A stretch of 35,643 nucleotides of DNA. Origin: a virus. The first letter of the stretch is position 1, and each line of letters starts with the position of its first letter. Positions 10,489-18,689 of the stretch are shown here, one piece after another. Under the pieces are notes generated by a model. The model made no database searches, was not told the DNA's origin, and saw only the letters and a program-made list of their open reading frames with translations. Location of the stretch: the IMG/VR virus record IMGVR_UViG_3300043786_000688, positions 1 through 35,643 of that record; one strand, written 5' to 3'. Both the position numbers and the translations under genes were made by a program.

Positions 10489-11698
10489 GTTCCTGTTCAA
10501 GCCCGCGCGATACAAAGTCGCCTATGGCGGACGGGGATCGGCGAAGTCGTGGTCCTTCGCCCGCGCGCTGTTGATCTTGGGCGCCGAACGCCCGCTGCGC
10601 ATCCTGTGCGCCCGCGAGTTCCAGAACAGCATTCAAGACTCGGTTCACGCGCTGCTGTCCGACCAGATCCGCGTGATGGGGCTGGAAGGGCATTACGAGA
10701 TCCAGCGCACGCGCATCGTGGGCGCGAACGGCACCACGTTCGGCTTTGAGGGCTTGCGGCACAACATCGCGAGCATCAAGAGCTACGAGGGCGCGGACGT
10801 CTGCTGGGTCGAGGAAGCGCAGACGGTCAGCAAGGAATCCTGGGACACGCTGATTCCAACCATCCGCCGGCCCGAGTCTGAAATCTGGGTGAGCTTCAAC
10901 CCGGAACTGGACAGCGACGAAACCTATCGGCGCTTCGTACTTCGCCCGCCGCCGGAAGCGGTGGTCGCGAAGGTGAACTGGGACGACAACCCGTGGTTCC
11001 CGGACGTCCTGGCGGCCGAGAGAGACCACATGAAGGCGACCGACCCGGACGCGTACCTGACGGTCTGGGAAGGCCATTGCCGGCAAGTGCTCGACGGCGC
11101 GATCTACGCCAGCGAGATCCGCGCAGCGACCGAGGCCGATCGCATCACCAGCGTGCCATCGGACAAGGCCAAGCCGGTCGACGTGTACTTCGACATCGGC
11201 TGGGCGGACTACACCTCCGCGTGGTTCGGGCAGTGGGTCGGGCAGGAATTCCACTTGGTCGACTACATGCAGGGGCACCTGAAGCCGTGGTCCGAGTACC
11301 TGGCCGACATGCAGCGACGCGGCTACGTGTATCGGACGGTTTGGCTGCCGCATGACGCGCAAGCCAAGGAACTCGGTACTGGCAAGTCGATCGAGGACCA
11401 GACGCGCGCTGCAGGCTACCGCGTCCAGATCGTGCCGGCGCTGTCGGTGCTGGACGGCATCAACGCAGCGCGCGAGCTGTTCAACCGCTGCTGGTTCGAC
11501 GCCACGCGCTGCGCCGATGGGCTGCAATGCCTGCGGCGTTATCGGTGGGACAAAGACGAAGGCACGGGCGGCTTCAAGCGCCGGCCGCTGCATGACGAGT
11601 ATTCGCACGGGGCCGACGCCTTCCGGTATGCGGCGGTCGCCGCGAAGCGCGATGTGAAGGCTAAGCCGATCGCGTATCCGAAGGTCTGGGCCGCATGA
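10460..11698 (+). CDS. terL: Terminase large subunit
   Basis: The 412-aa packaging motor has an N-terminal ATPase with Walker A GGRGSAKS (23-30), Walker B VCWVEEA (114-120, catalytic Glu) and coupling motif EIWVSFNPE (141-149). The C-terminal RNase H-like nuclease has acidic residues in VYFDIGWAD (Asp245), VWLPHDAQ (Asp299) and HDEYSHGADAFRY (Asp386). It is the Terminase_3/PBSX-like type. It cuts concatemeric DNA and pumps it into the prohead through the portal encoded downstream. Start ATG 10460 lies inside the end of terS and the stop overlaps the next ORF (ATGA). Length is normal and all key residues are present. Confidence 0.95.
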   Translation: MQAEFPAKLKFLFKPARYKVAYGGRGSAKSWSFARALLILGAERPLRILCAREFQNSIQDSVHALLSDQIRVMGLEGHYEIQRTRIVGANGTTFGFEGLRHNIASIKSYEGADVCWVEEAQTVSKESWDTLIPTIRRPESEIWVSFNPELDSDETYRRFVLRPPPEAVVAKVNWDDNPWFPDVLAAERDHMKATDPDAYLTVWEGHCRQVLDGAIYASEIRAATEADRITSVPSDKAKPVDVYFDIGWADYTSAWFGQWVGQEFHLVDYMQGHLKPWSEYLADMQRRGYVYRTVWLPHDAQAKELGTGKSIEDQTRAAGYRVQIVPALSVLDGINAARELFNRCWFDATRCADGLQCLRRYRWDKDEGTGGFKRRPLHDEYSHGADAFRYAAVAAKRDVKAKPIAYPKVWAA

Positions 11699-11904
11699 GT
11701 CGCCTGCTACACGCCAAAGTCGAACGCCTCGAGCGCGAGTTCCTGGCGCTGTTCACGAATTATCAGTCACTTCAATCGGAGTTAGCCGCACTCAGGTCCG
11801 CGTATGAGCAAAATGGACGACAAGGATCTGGTGCGGGCGATCGAGCACCTCGAGACAGCAGCCGAGGACGGGACGCTCGCGGACAACAGGACGCAGGCGC
11901 TTGA
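11695..11904 (+). CDS. Possible small coiled-coil protein between terL and portal
   Basis: ATG 11695 overlaps the terL stop. The first 40 residues look genuinely coding (a coiled-coil-like MSRLLHAKVERLEREFLALF, then SLQSELAALRSAYEQ) and fill the otherwise empty 105 bases between terL and portal. The last 30 residues overlap the portal start in another frame and look like shadow sequence, so the protein may have a variable tail. A tentative real gene of 69 aa; no function known. Confidence 0.5.
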   Translation: MSRLLHAKVERLEREFLALFTNYQSLQSELAALRSAYEQNGRQGSGAGDRAPRDSSRGRDARGQQDAGA

Positions 11905-13828
11905 CTACTACAGAGGCGAGAACGTCAACCCGGCGCCCGAGGGCCGCTCGCAGGTTGTCGACCGCAGCGTCTACGACGTCTGCGAATCGCTGAAGGGACC
12001 GATTCTCAAGCTGTTCCTCTCGGGCGACGAGGTCGTCAAGTTCACGCCGCGCGGCCCGGAGGACATCCAGGCGGCCGAGCAGGAGACGGCTTACGTCAAC
12101 TGGGTGCTGACCGAGAAGAACGACGCATTCAGCCTTTTCAGCGGCTGGCTGCACGACGCGCTGCTGCAGAAGAACAGCTACGTGCTCGCGTACTGGAAGG
12201 ACGACGAGTACGAGCGCGAGAAGTACAAGGGGCTCTCGCTTGAGGAGTTCCAGGCGCTGCTGCAGTCGGGTGACGCGCAGCCGGTTGAGATTGCCGAGAC
12301 GATCGACGATTACGGCACGCTGACGATCGACGCGACGATTCAGCGCACGACCGCGCAGGGCTGCGTGCATGTCGTCAACGTGCCGCCCGAGTCGGTGCTC
12401 GTCGACCCGAACGCGACGACGGTGTCGCTCGCGCAGAGCGCGTTCGTGATGCGCCGCGAGGACAAGACCATCAGCGAGTTGCGCGCGATGGGCTTCGACG
12501 TCGAAGACGACATCAGCGACGGCGGGAACAGCGTCGAGGACTTCGAGCGCGACGCCCGGAAAGAGCGTTCGTGGCAACTGCACGACGAGGACGTCGAGCC
12601 CGACCCGTCGATGCGCCGCGTGAAGGTTCGCGAGTGCTGGATTCGCTGCGACTACGACGGCGACGGCGAGGCCGAACTGCGCCACGTGATCGTGGTTGGC
12701 ACGACGGTGCTGCTGAACGAGGAAGCGGACTTGATCCCGCTCGTCGCATTCAGTGCCAAGCCGCTGCCGCACCAGCATTACGGCGAGTCGCTGTACGACG
12801 AGATCAAGGAAGTCCAGGACGCTAAGACTGCGCTGTTGCGTGGCGTGCTGGATGCGCTGTATCTGGCGAACTCGCCGCGACACGCGATCAACGCGGACAG
12901 GGTGAACCTCGACGACATGCTGGTGTCGCGTCCCGGCGGCCTGGTGCGCGTCGAGGGCGACCCGATGGGCGCGGTGTTGCCGCTCTCCGAGGCGTACAAC
13001 CCGGCCCCGGCTCTGTCGACGCTCGAGTACATGGACACGGTGCGCGAGACGCGTACGGGCGTCACCAGGGTCGGCACGGGGCTTGATCCGAATGCGCTAA
13101 ACCGGACCGCGAGCGGCATCGCGATGCTGCAGGGCGCACAGAGCCAGCGTATCGAACTTGTGGCGCGCTACTTCGCCACCGCCGTCACCGAACTGTGCAG
13201 CGTCGTCCACGCGCTGACGTTGAAGCACTCGCGCCGCGCGTCGATCGTGCAGCTTCGCAACGAGTGGGTTCCGGTCGATCCGCGCCAGTGGACGCGTCGG
13301 AAAGACATGAGCATCAACGTCGGGTTGGGCACCGGCAATCGTCAGGAACAGATGGCGTTCTTGATGCAGATGCTGCAGCTTGCGCTTGGCCCGGGCGTGC
13401 AACTCGGGTTTAGCGCGCCCGACAAGCTGTACGCGATGTTGACGAAGCTGTCGAACGCGGCGGGCTTCAAGAATGCGGAGGAGTTCTGGGTCAACCCGAA
13501 GAACGCGCCGCCGCCGCAGCCGCAACAGCCGCCGCCGCCCGACCCGAAGCTGATCGAGGTGCAGCAGCGCGGGCAGATTGAGCAGGCGAAGCTGCAGCAG
13601 TCGGCGCAGTTCGAGCAGGCAAAGGCGCAGCAGGACGCGCAGATGGAAATGAGCCGCGCGCAGGCGGAAATGATGCTGGAGCGCGAGAAGGCGCAGATGC
13701 AGGCCGAGATCGCGCGCTACAAGGCCGAACTCGACGCGCAGGTCGCGCTAGAGGTCGCGCGTATCCGGGCGCAGGCGGACGTGATGCGGCCGATTAACAC
13801 AATGGGAATGAGCGATGGGCTTTCGTGA
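11804..13828 (+). CDS. Portal protein
   Basis: This 674-aa protein has the size and patterns of podovirus-type portals: the N-terminal LDYYRGENVNPAPEGRSQVV and SVYDVCESLKGPILKLFLSG, a long alpha/beta body with FSLFSGWLHDALLQKNSYVL, TAQGCVHVVNVPPESVLVDP, the wing/stem region HYGESLYDEIKEVQDAKTAL, and TRTGVTRVGTGLDP. The C-terminus (540-660) is a Gln/Ala/Glu-rich coiled coil after a Pro-rich hinge, reminiscent of the P22 portal barrel. Twelve copies should form the DNA channel at one capsid vertex, docking TerL during packaging and the adaptor afterwards. It follows terL and overlaps the next gene by 14 bases. Confidence 0.93.
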   Translation: MSKMDDKDLVRAIEHLETAAEDGTLADNRTQALDYYRGENVNPAPEGRSQVVDRSVYDVCESLKGPILKLFLSGDEVVKFTPRGPEDIQAAEQETAYVNWVLTEKNDAFSLFSGWLHDALLQKNSYVLAYWKDDEYEREKYKGLSLEEFQALLQSGDAQPVEIAETIDDYGTLTIDATIQRTTAQGCVHVVNVPPESVLVDPNATTVSLAQSAFVMRREDKTISELRAMGFDVEDDISDGGNSVEDFERDARKERSWQLHDEDVEPDPSMRRVKVRECWIRCDYDGDGEAELRHVIVVGTTVLLNEEADLIPLVAFSAKPLPHQHYGESLYDEIKEVQDAKTALLRGVLDALYLANSPRHAINADRVNLDDMLVSRPGGLVRVEGDPMGAVLPLSEAYNPAPALSTLEYMDTVRETRTGVTRVGTGLDPNALNRTASGIAMLQGAQSQRIELVARYFATAVTELCSVVHALTLKHSRRASIVQLRNEWVPVDPRQWTRRKDMSINVGLGTGNRQEQMAFLMQMLQLALGPGVQLGFSAPDKLYAMLTKLSNAAGFKNAEEFWVNPKNAPPPQPQQPPPPDPKLIEVQQRGQIEQAKLQQSAQFEQAKAQQDAQMEMSRAQAEMMLEREKAQMQAEIARYKAELDAQVALEVARIRAQADVMRPINTMGMSDGLS

Positions 13829-14105
13829 CGAACTGCGGGGCGAGATCCCTGGCAGCACCGCAGTGACGGTGCCGATGCTTGCTGTGGCGTATCCCGCGAC
13901 GGTGGCCGTCATCCCGGCTTCGGGTTGCTCCATCTATACCGAGTACACGGTAGACGGCGGCACCTGGGCCTCGTGGACTAACGGCACCGCTACGGCGTTC
14001 TCCGTTGACGTGCTGGACAGCGCGGTAAAGGCGTTGCGGTTCTCGCGCACGGCGGGCACGGCTACCACCAGCGTCTACATGGTGCTCCCGGAGCGCCAGC
14101 GGTAA
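13815..14105 (+). CDS. Small beta-rich virion-associated protein (96 aa)
   Basis: A 96-aa protein of mainly strands (VTVPMLAVAYPATVAVIPAS, YTEYTVDGGTWASWTNGTAT, VKALRFSRTAGTATTSVYMV), with no charged coiled coil and no Cys-rich motif; it looks like a small immunoglobulin- or jelly-roll-like module. It lies between portal and the spike gene, coupled to both (14-base overlap and TAATG), so a structural or decoration role is likely. I do not recognise a named family. Confidence 0.65.
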   Translation: MGFRDELRGEIPGSTAVTVPMLAVAYPATVAVIPASGCSIYTEYTVDGGTWASWTNGTATAFSVDVLDSAVKALRFSRTAGTATTSVYMVLPERQR

Positions 14106-15982
14106 TGGTCTCGCCGTTCCGTGTCGACGGTCCGTTTCGGGGCCGTGGCCCGTTTCGTGGTCGTGGACCGTGGGCGGGTAAGGGGCCGTGGGGGTTCAAC
14201 GTCGGGATTCCGTTCGCCATTGACGCGACCGGCGAGCATATCCGCGCCGCGATCAGCGACCCGGCGGCGTATGCGAGCGGCGGCTACCGCCTCCCCGGCC
14301 TCGGCGGCGCAAGGCTCAACGCCAGCGCACGGTCGAGCGTGGCGATGCAGCAGAAGTCGGACGGGACTTATGAGTATGCGGCGCATAACCTGCATGTGCA
14401 GTCGTCCGAGTTTGGAAATGCGGCGTGGTCGACAAACAGCGCCGCAGTTACCAGCAACACGCGGCCGGCTCCCGATGGGACGACAACTGGCGATCTGCTG
14501 ACAGCAACGAGCGCGGGCGGCGACGTTCAGCACAACGTCCAGACGACCACGCCGATCGCGGTGCCAACCGGCGCGCAGATCACCGCGTCGGTGTACGTGG
14601 AGTACACGAATACGCAGTGGGTCGCGGTCGGCATTTTCGATACCGCGTGGCGGCTGGCGGTGTTCGACGTGCAAGCGATAGCCGCCGGCCTGACGAGCGC
14701 AGGCACGACCGGCGCGATCACCGCAGTCAACTCGGGGCGAGCGCGGATCTCCGTGTCATGCGTATCCGCAGCCTCGACGGTCTATGTCGGGGTGTTCCCG
14801 CTTCCATCCAACACGCTTACGCGCAATTGGGTCGCGGCCGGCACGGAGACGGTCGGGATCTGGGGCGCACAACTCAACCTCGGCCCCACCGCCCTCCCAT
14901 ACGTCCCCACCACCTCCGCCGCCGTCTACGCACCCGCCGTCGACTGGCTCGCAGCGCAGGGCGTGTATGGGCTTAGGAGCGAGGCTGCGGCGACGAATTT
15001 GGTGCTGTGGTCGACGGCGTTTGATGACGCGGCGTGGAATAAAACGGACGCAACAATCACTGCAAACGCAGGCGTAGCGCCGGACGGCACAACGACGGCC
15101 GATTTACTTTATCCGACTACGACAGGCACGATTCGCGGCGCTTACCAAGGATTTACCGCAGCCGCGACAACGTATACGGCGTCGATTTTTGCTAAGGCGG
15201 CTGGCAAATCGTCTATTAGGTTTATCGAATTCCCCGGTTCGCTGACAGCGGGTACTGTAGACCTAAGCACCGGCGCGGTGACGGGTGTTCTTGCGGGCTA
15301 TACCTTTACCGTGTCCGACAGCAATAGCGGATGGCGGCGGATTCAGATGACAGCCGCCGCAACTGCCGGCACCCGTTACCTGCAATTTATGGTGACGGAT
15401 TCTGCGGGGACAGCGACCGCAACCGTCAACGGCACCGATGGCGTGCTGCTATGGGGCGCGCAGATTGAAACCGGCTCCCGCGCATCGTCCCCGATTCTGA
15501 CGCTTGGGGCGACGGCGACGCGGGCGGCTGATGCGCTGGTGGTGCCGCTGGGGTCGCTGGCGGGGCTGACGGAAGGGACGTTGGTGGTGGATTACGTGCG
15601 GGGGGGCAGCACTGCGTACCAAAACGCGGCGCAGCTTGGTGACGGCACAGCCAACAACAGAATTGACGTTGGCACAACATCTGGTCTGGAGTATCTCAGC
15701 CTAATCGCGGGCGGCTCACAATGGGCGTTTTCAGGCGCGGCTACGATATCTAGTTCAGCCGTCAATCGGTCGGTTATTGCATTCAAAGTCAACGATACAT
15801 TCCTAGCGTCCAATGGCGCTTCTGGTGCGTTGTTTAGTTCTGGCGCGGCTCCGAGTGGCGTGGTTAATCTTTATTTGGGCACTGACCATCTAGGGCGCAC
15901 GCTGGACGGCGGTGTAGTTCGACGCGTCCGCCTGACCAATCGGCGCCTGCCGAATGCCGCTGCACGAGGGCTGACAGCATGA
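14105..15982 (+). CDS. Head-spike/tail-fibre-like protein with duplicated carbohydrate-binding module
   Basis: This 625-aa protein starts with a Gly/Arg/Phe repeat (PFRGRGPFRGRGPWAGKGPW, residues 10-29). It contains two copies of a module recognisable in phage head-spike fibres: NLHVQSSEFGNAAW...APDGTTTGDLL (about 96-150) and NLVLWSTAFDDAAW...APDGTTTADLL (about 297-345). Each ends in a WGAQ strand. The C-terminus (about 470-620) is LamG/concanavalin-like (GTLVVDYVRG, RSVIAFKVND, NLYLGTDHLG). Together these suggest host-surface glycan binding. It lies between portal and scaffold rather than in the tail block, which fits a head-spike or vertex-associated fibre. Confidence 0.75.
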   Translation: MVSPFRVDGPFRGRGPFRGRGPWAGKGPWGFNVGIPFAIDATGEHIRAAISDPAAYASGGYRLPGLGGARLNASARSSVAMQQKSDGTYEYAAHNLHVQSSEFGNAAWSTNSAAVTSNTRPAPDGTTTGDLLTATSAGGDVQHNVQTTTPIAVPTGAQITASVYVEYTNTQWVAVGIFDTAWRLAVFDVQAIAAGLTSAGTTGAITAVNSGRARISVSCVSAASTVYVGVFPLPSNTLTRNWVAAGTETVGIWGAQLNLGPTALPYVPTTSAAVYAPAVDWLAAQGVYGLRSEAAATNLVLWSTAFDDAAWNKTDATITANAGVAPDGTTTADLLYPTTTGTIRGAYQGFTAAATTYTASIFAKAAGKSSIRFIEFPGSLTAGTVDLSTGAVTGVLAGYTFTVSDSNSGWRRIQMTAAATAGTRYLQFMVTDSAGTATATVNGTDGVLLWGAQIETGSRASSPILTLGATATRAADALVVPLGSLAGLTEGTLVVDYVRGGSTAYQNAAQLGDGTANNRIDVGTTSGLEYLSLIAGGSQWAFSGAATISSSAVNRSVIAFKVNDTFLASNGASGALFSSGAAPSGVVNLYLGTDHLGRTLDGGVVRRVRLTNRRLPNAAARGLTA

Positions 15983-16830
15983 CCCGCCACCTCCTCAAGC
16001 TTGCCCTGCCGTCCGAGTCCGCATGGCTCACCCTCTACCGCACGCACTTCGCAGTCGAGCGCGACGGCGAGTGGCAACCGCGCCCCGGCGTCGAGGTCGT
16101 CATCCTCGGCACGCTGTGGCGCGAGACCGGGCAGATGGTCACCGTAGCCGGTCCCGGCGGCGACATGCAGGTGCCCGAGCGGGTGGCGACCAATTCGCTG
16201 TATCACGTTGACTTGATCGTGCCGGTGGTGCCGGTGGCGCTGTACCCGTTCCTCGTCAACCCGGTCGAGCCGCGCCACGTCTGGTACGGGCACCAACTCG
16301 TCGCCATGCCCGAAGTGCTGGAGGATGACGGCGACACGCTGATGATGACTCGCGGGATCGGTGCTGCGGTGGCCGACCAGCAGCGCGATGCGGCCGAGAT
16401 CGAGTACGTCCGCGCAAAGCTGACGCAGGAGCAGCGAGAGGACCGCCGTGCGCGGCGAGAAGCGGCACTGGCTGTCGTCGTGCAGCGTGTGGCGAGGAAT
16501 GTCGCAGCGGCCGAGCGCGAGCGGCTGACGGCGCTTGTGCAGACTGCTGTCGCTGCGCGGGATGCGCTAGTGGCCGAGAGGGCCGCCGAGATCGTGAAGC
16601 GCGATGCAGCCACCGCGTCGCTGTCGGGGCTGACTGGCGCGGCTCGCATCCCGTTCGTCGCGGCGCGTGACGCAGCGACCACCGAGATTCAGCGCCTCGC
16701 GCCGCTCATCACCACGGCCACCGCGCAGGTCCAGGCGGTGCAGGCCGAGCGGGCGGTCGCGGGCGATGCGACGGTGGCGGCCAATGTGGAGTTGGTGCGG
16801 CTGCGGGCTGTGGCAGACGCGCTCAGATAA
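15979..16830 (+). CDS. Virion-associated protein with C-terminal coiled coil (283 aa)
   Basis: The N-terminal 110 residues are beta-rich (AWLTLYRTHFAVERDGEWQP, GVEVVILGTLWRETGQMVTV, SLYHVDLIVPVVPVALYPFL). They resemble a small binding domain repeated in other phage spike regions. The C-terminal 150 residues form a long Ala/Arg/Glu/Gln coiled coil. ATG 15979 overlaps the upstream spike stop, and a strong terminator follows the gene. It may be a chaperone or stalk partner of the adjacent spike, but this is inference from neighbourhood and shape; no family is recognised. Confidence 0.65.
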   Translation: MTRHLLKLALPSESAWLTLYRTHFAVERDGEWQPRPGVEVVILGTLWRETGQMVTVAGPGGDMQVPERVATNSLYHVDLIVPVVPVALYPFLVNPVEPRHVWYGHQLVAMPEVLEDDGDTLMMTRGIGAAVADQQRDAAEIEYVRAKLTQEQREDRRARREAALAVVVQRVARNVAAAERERLTALVQTAVAARDALVAERAAEIVKRDAATASLSGLTGAARIPFVAARDAATTEIQRLAPLITTATAQVQAVQAERAVAGDATVAANVELVRLRAVADALR

Positions 16831-16847
16831 CCGGCACCAAGCCATAC

Positions 16848-16872
16848 AAGCCGCCTTCGGGCGGTTTTTTTT
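16848..16872 (+). terminator. Intrinsic terminator after the spike-partner gene
   Basis: CCGCC-TTCG-GGCGG followed by eight T residues: a short, very stable UUCG tetraloop hairpin. It separates the first spike pair from the pectate-lyase-like spike that follows. Confidence 0.88.
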
Positions 16873-16914
16873 CGTTCACTTGTCAGATGCGTCGCGTGTG
16901 GTTCGGAGTCTGAG

Positions 16915-18321
16915 ATGACCAAGCTAGCCGGAACGAAGTTCACCCTTGGGCAGGACTTCCGCATCACCGACCGCCAGGTGATCGAGCTGTCGCAGAGCGC
17001 GACCGGCAGCGTCAGCGTGCTGGACTACGGCGCCGTGGGCGACGGGGTGACGGACGATACGGCGGCCCTGCAAGCGGCGGTCGCGCAGATTGCGATTAGC
17101 GGCGGAACGCTTGTCGTAGACGCGCCCGTGGCGGTATCGACGACGCTTGTGCTTAAAGACAACGTTGATGTGCGTTTTGGGCCGAGCGGCAAGATTGTCT
17201 GGATTGGATCTCGCAGTGGCATAGCCGTACAAACCGACCCGGCGGATGTGGTCAAGAGCGTGCGCTGGGAAGGTTTGACGATAGACACCGGAGCAAGCTT
17301 CACGGGCACCGCTCTGGCAATCCATTCAGCCCACAATATATGGGCCGACGCGATTACGCTCATCACGACCGGGACAACTAGCAAAGCGCTGACGTTTGCA
17401 GCAGATTCGACCGGCGGAGATTCCGCACTGACCAAGCGCAACATTACGCAATGCTGGTTCGGCGCAATCGTGCAACAAGGTACCTGCGGTACCGCGATAG
17501 AATTTTCGGGCGTTTCGTCAGGGTATGACTCGACCCCGCAGGTTGTGACGCTGAACACGTTTGCGAGCGTGTTTGTTGAAAACGCTTACGCTTACGGAAT
17601 CAATTTCAAGAACTGGACAGACAATAATACGTTTAGCGGCTACACGCGGCTGTCGATTGTAGGAAATAACTCTATTGGCGTTCAGATTGGCGGCACCAGT
17701 GACACGACGAATCTGGGCGTTTACTCAAATACCTTTGTACAGCTTGCGGTTGACGCATTTGGTACATATACCGGCCGCCAAGGTGTAGTGCCATCTCGGT
17801 CAAAACTGACCAAGATTGTAACTTTGTACGCAAATCCGGAGCCCGAGGGCGGCGTATTAGTGCCTGATGCGTACGCGCAAAGTTACGAGGTCGATCATCA
17901 GATTGATTCAAGCGCGTCGGTTGTCAAATATCAGCGCGGGGTGTCGCACGTCCAAGGTTTCGGTTTCAATAGCAGCGCGCTAATCACGCTCAATGACGAC
18001 GCTGCTGCATCAATCACGGTGTCTGACCCGTCGGCGGCCGGAAGCAACATTTGCGGAATTGTCAGCATTGCGACCGACAGCGCAAACGGAAACGGCAGCG
18101 GGTGGTTTAAGGTAAAACCGTCGGGCGGCGCTGGCGCGTCTACAGTGAAGCATTCTGGCGACGTCTACTTCGAAATGACAACCGGCGCACTGTCTGGGAC
18201 AACCGGGACGGATGTGCGAGTAACGGTTTCCGCGCATAACGACGGCAAGTTGTACATTGAAAACAGAATCGGCTCGGCAATCAATGCGCGAATTACTATT
18301 TTCGCGCTGACGCAAACGTGA
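16915..18321 (+). CDS. Tailspike with pectate-lyase-like beta-helix
   Basis: This 468-aa protein has a short head-binding N-terminus (MTKLAGTKFTLGQDF...). The hallmark pectate_lyase_3 entry follows: SVLDYGAVGDGVTDDTAALQ (35-54), then repetitive strands of a right-handed beta-helix (residues 60-330). The C-terminal part (about 340-468) looks like a small trimerisation or receptor domain (YFEMTTGALSG, KLYIENRIGSAINARITIFA). Such spikes bind or cleave capsule or O-antigen. The gene has clearly lower GC than its neighbours and terminators on both sides (16848-16872, 18637-18660), as expected for a receptor gene exchanged between phages. Confidence 0.88.
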   Translation: MTKLAGTKFTLGQDFRITDRQVIELSQSATGSVSVLDYGAVGDGVTDDTAALQAAVAQIAISGGTLVVDAPVAVSTTLVLKDNVDVRFGPSGKIVWIGSRSGIAVQTDPADVVKSVRWEGLTIDTGASFTGTALAIHSAHNIWADAITLITTGTTSKALTFAADSTGGDSALTKRNITQCWFGAIVQQGTCGTAIEFSGVSSGYDSTPQVVTLNTFASVFVENAYAYGINFKNWTDNNTFSGYTRLSIVGNNSIGVQIGGTSDTTNLGVYSNTFVQLAVDAFGTYTGRQGVVPSRSKLTKIVTLYANPEPEGGVLVPDAYAQSYEVDHQIDSSASVVKYQRGVSHVQGFGFNSSALITLNDDAAASITVSDPSAAGSNICGIVSIATDSANGNGSGWFKVKPSGGAGASTVKHSGDVYFEMTTGALSGTTGTDVRVTVSAHNDGKLYIENRIGSAINARITIFALTQT

Positions 18322-18608
18322 CGCCGTTGCCTCCCATCCGCCGCGCCGAACAGGCCACGCGCCTGCTCGAGCACGACCTTGTGCGCGAGGCCCGGGAGCA
18401 CATGCGCGAGAGCCTCACGCGCGCCATGTGGCGCCGGCACACGTACACCGAAGCGGACCAGGCGAAGCTTGACGCCTACGTGCGGCACTACAGCGACTTC
18501 TTCGCGTGGTTCGACCGCGTACTGGCCGACGGCAAGGTAGCCGAGGCTGATCTACAGGCCAAATCGCGCATCCGGCAGATCGCCGAGCGCGCACGCAGCA
18601 AGTTCTAG
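18318..18608 (+). CDS. Small conserved phage protein (96 aa)
   Basis: GTG 18318 overlaps the tailspike stop (GTGA). The 96-aa product is highly charged and helical (MTPLPPIRRAEQATRLLEHD, REHMRESLTRAMWRRHTYTE, SDFFAWFDRVLADGKVAEAD). No family recognised. It lies between a receptor gene and the head genes and its own 3' end is followed by a hairpin, so it may travel with the spike. A chaperone role is possible but unproven. Confidence 0.7.
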   Translation: MTPLPPIRRAEQATRLLEHDLVREAREHMRESLTRAMWRRHTYTEADQAKLDAYVRHYSDFFAWFDRVLADGKVAEADLQAKSRIRQIAERARSKF

Positions 18609-18636
18609 CGGTTCACGCGCCGCCGCAATGAAACAG

Positions 18637-18660
18637 AGCCGCCCGCGAGGCGGCTTTGTC
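18637..18660 (+). terminator. Moderate intrinsic terminator before the scaffold gene
   Basis: AGCCGCC-CGCGA-GGCGGCT followed by a short interrupted T stretch (TTGTCATTTC). The stem is strong but the T tract is poor, so it may only attenuate. It ends 30 bases before the scaffold start. Confidence 0.6.
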
Positions 18661-18689
18661 ATTTCTGGCGCGGGCATTCAAGGCACTCC

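Noticed and set aside
10430-11608. 392-codon antisense frame opposite terL, and similar long antisense frames opposite portal (11792-12883) and the 493-aa ejection gene (32294-33520)
   Set aside because: Arg/His/Val-rich composition typical of antisense frames in GC-rich genes, no ribosome sites, and the opposite frames carry strong family motifs or pattern matches.
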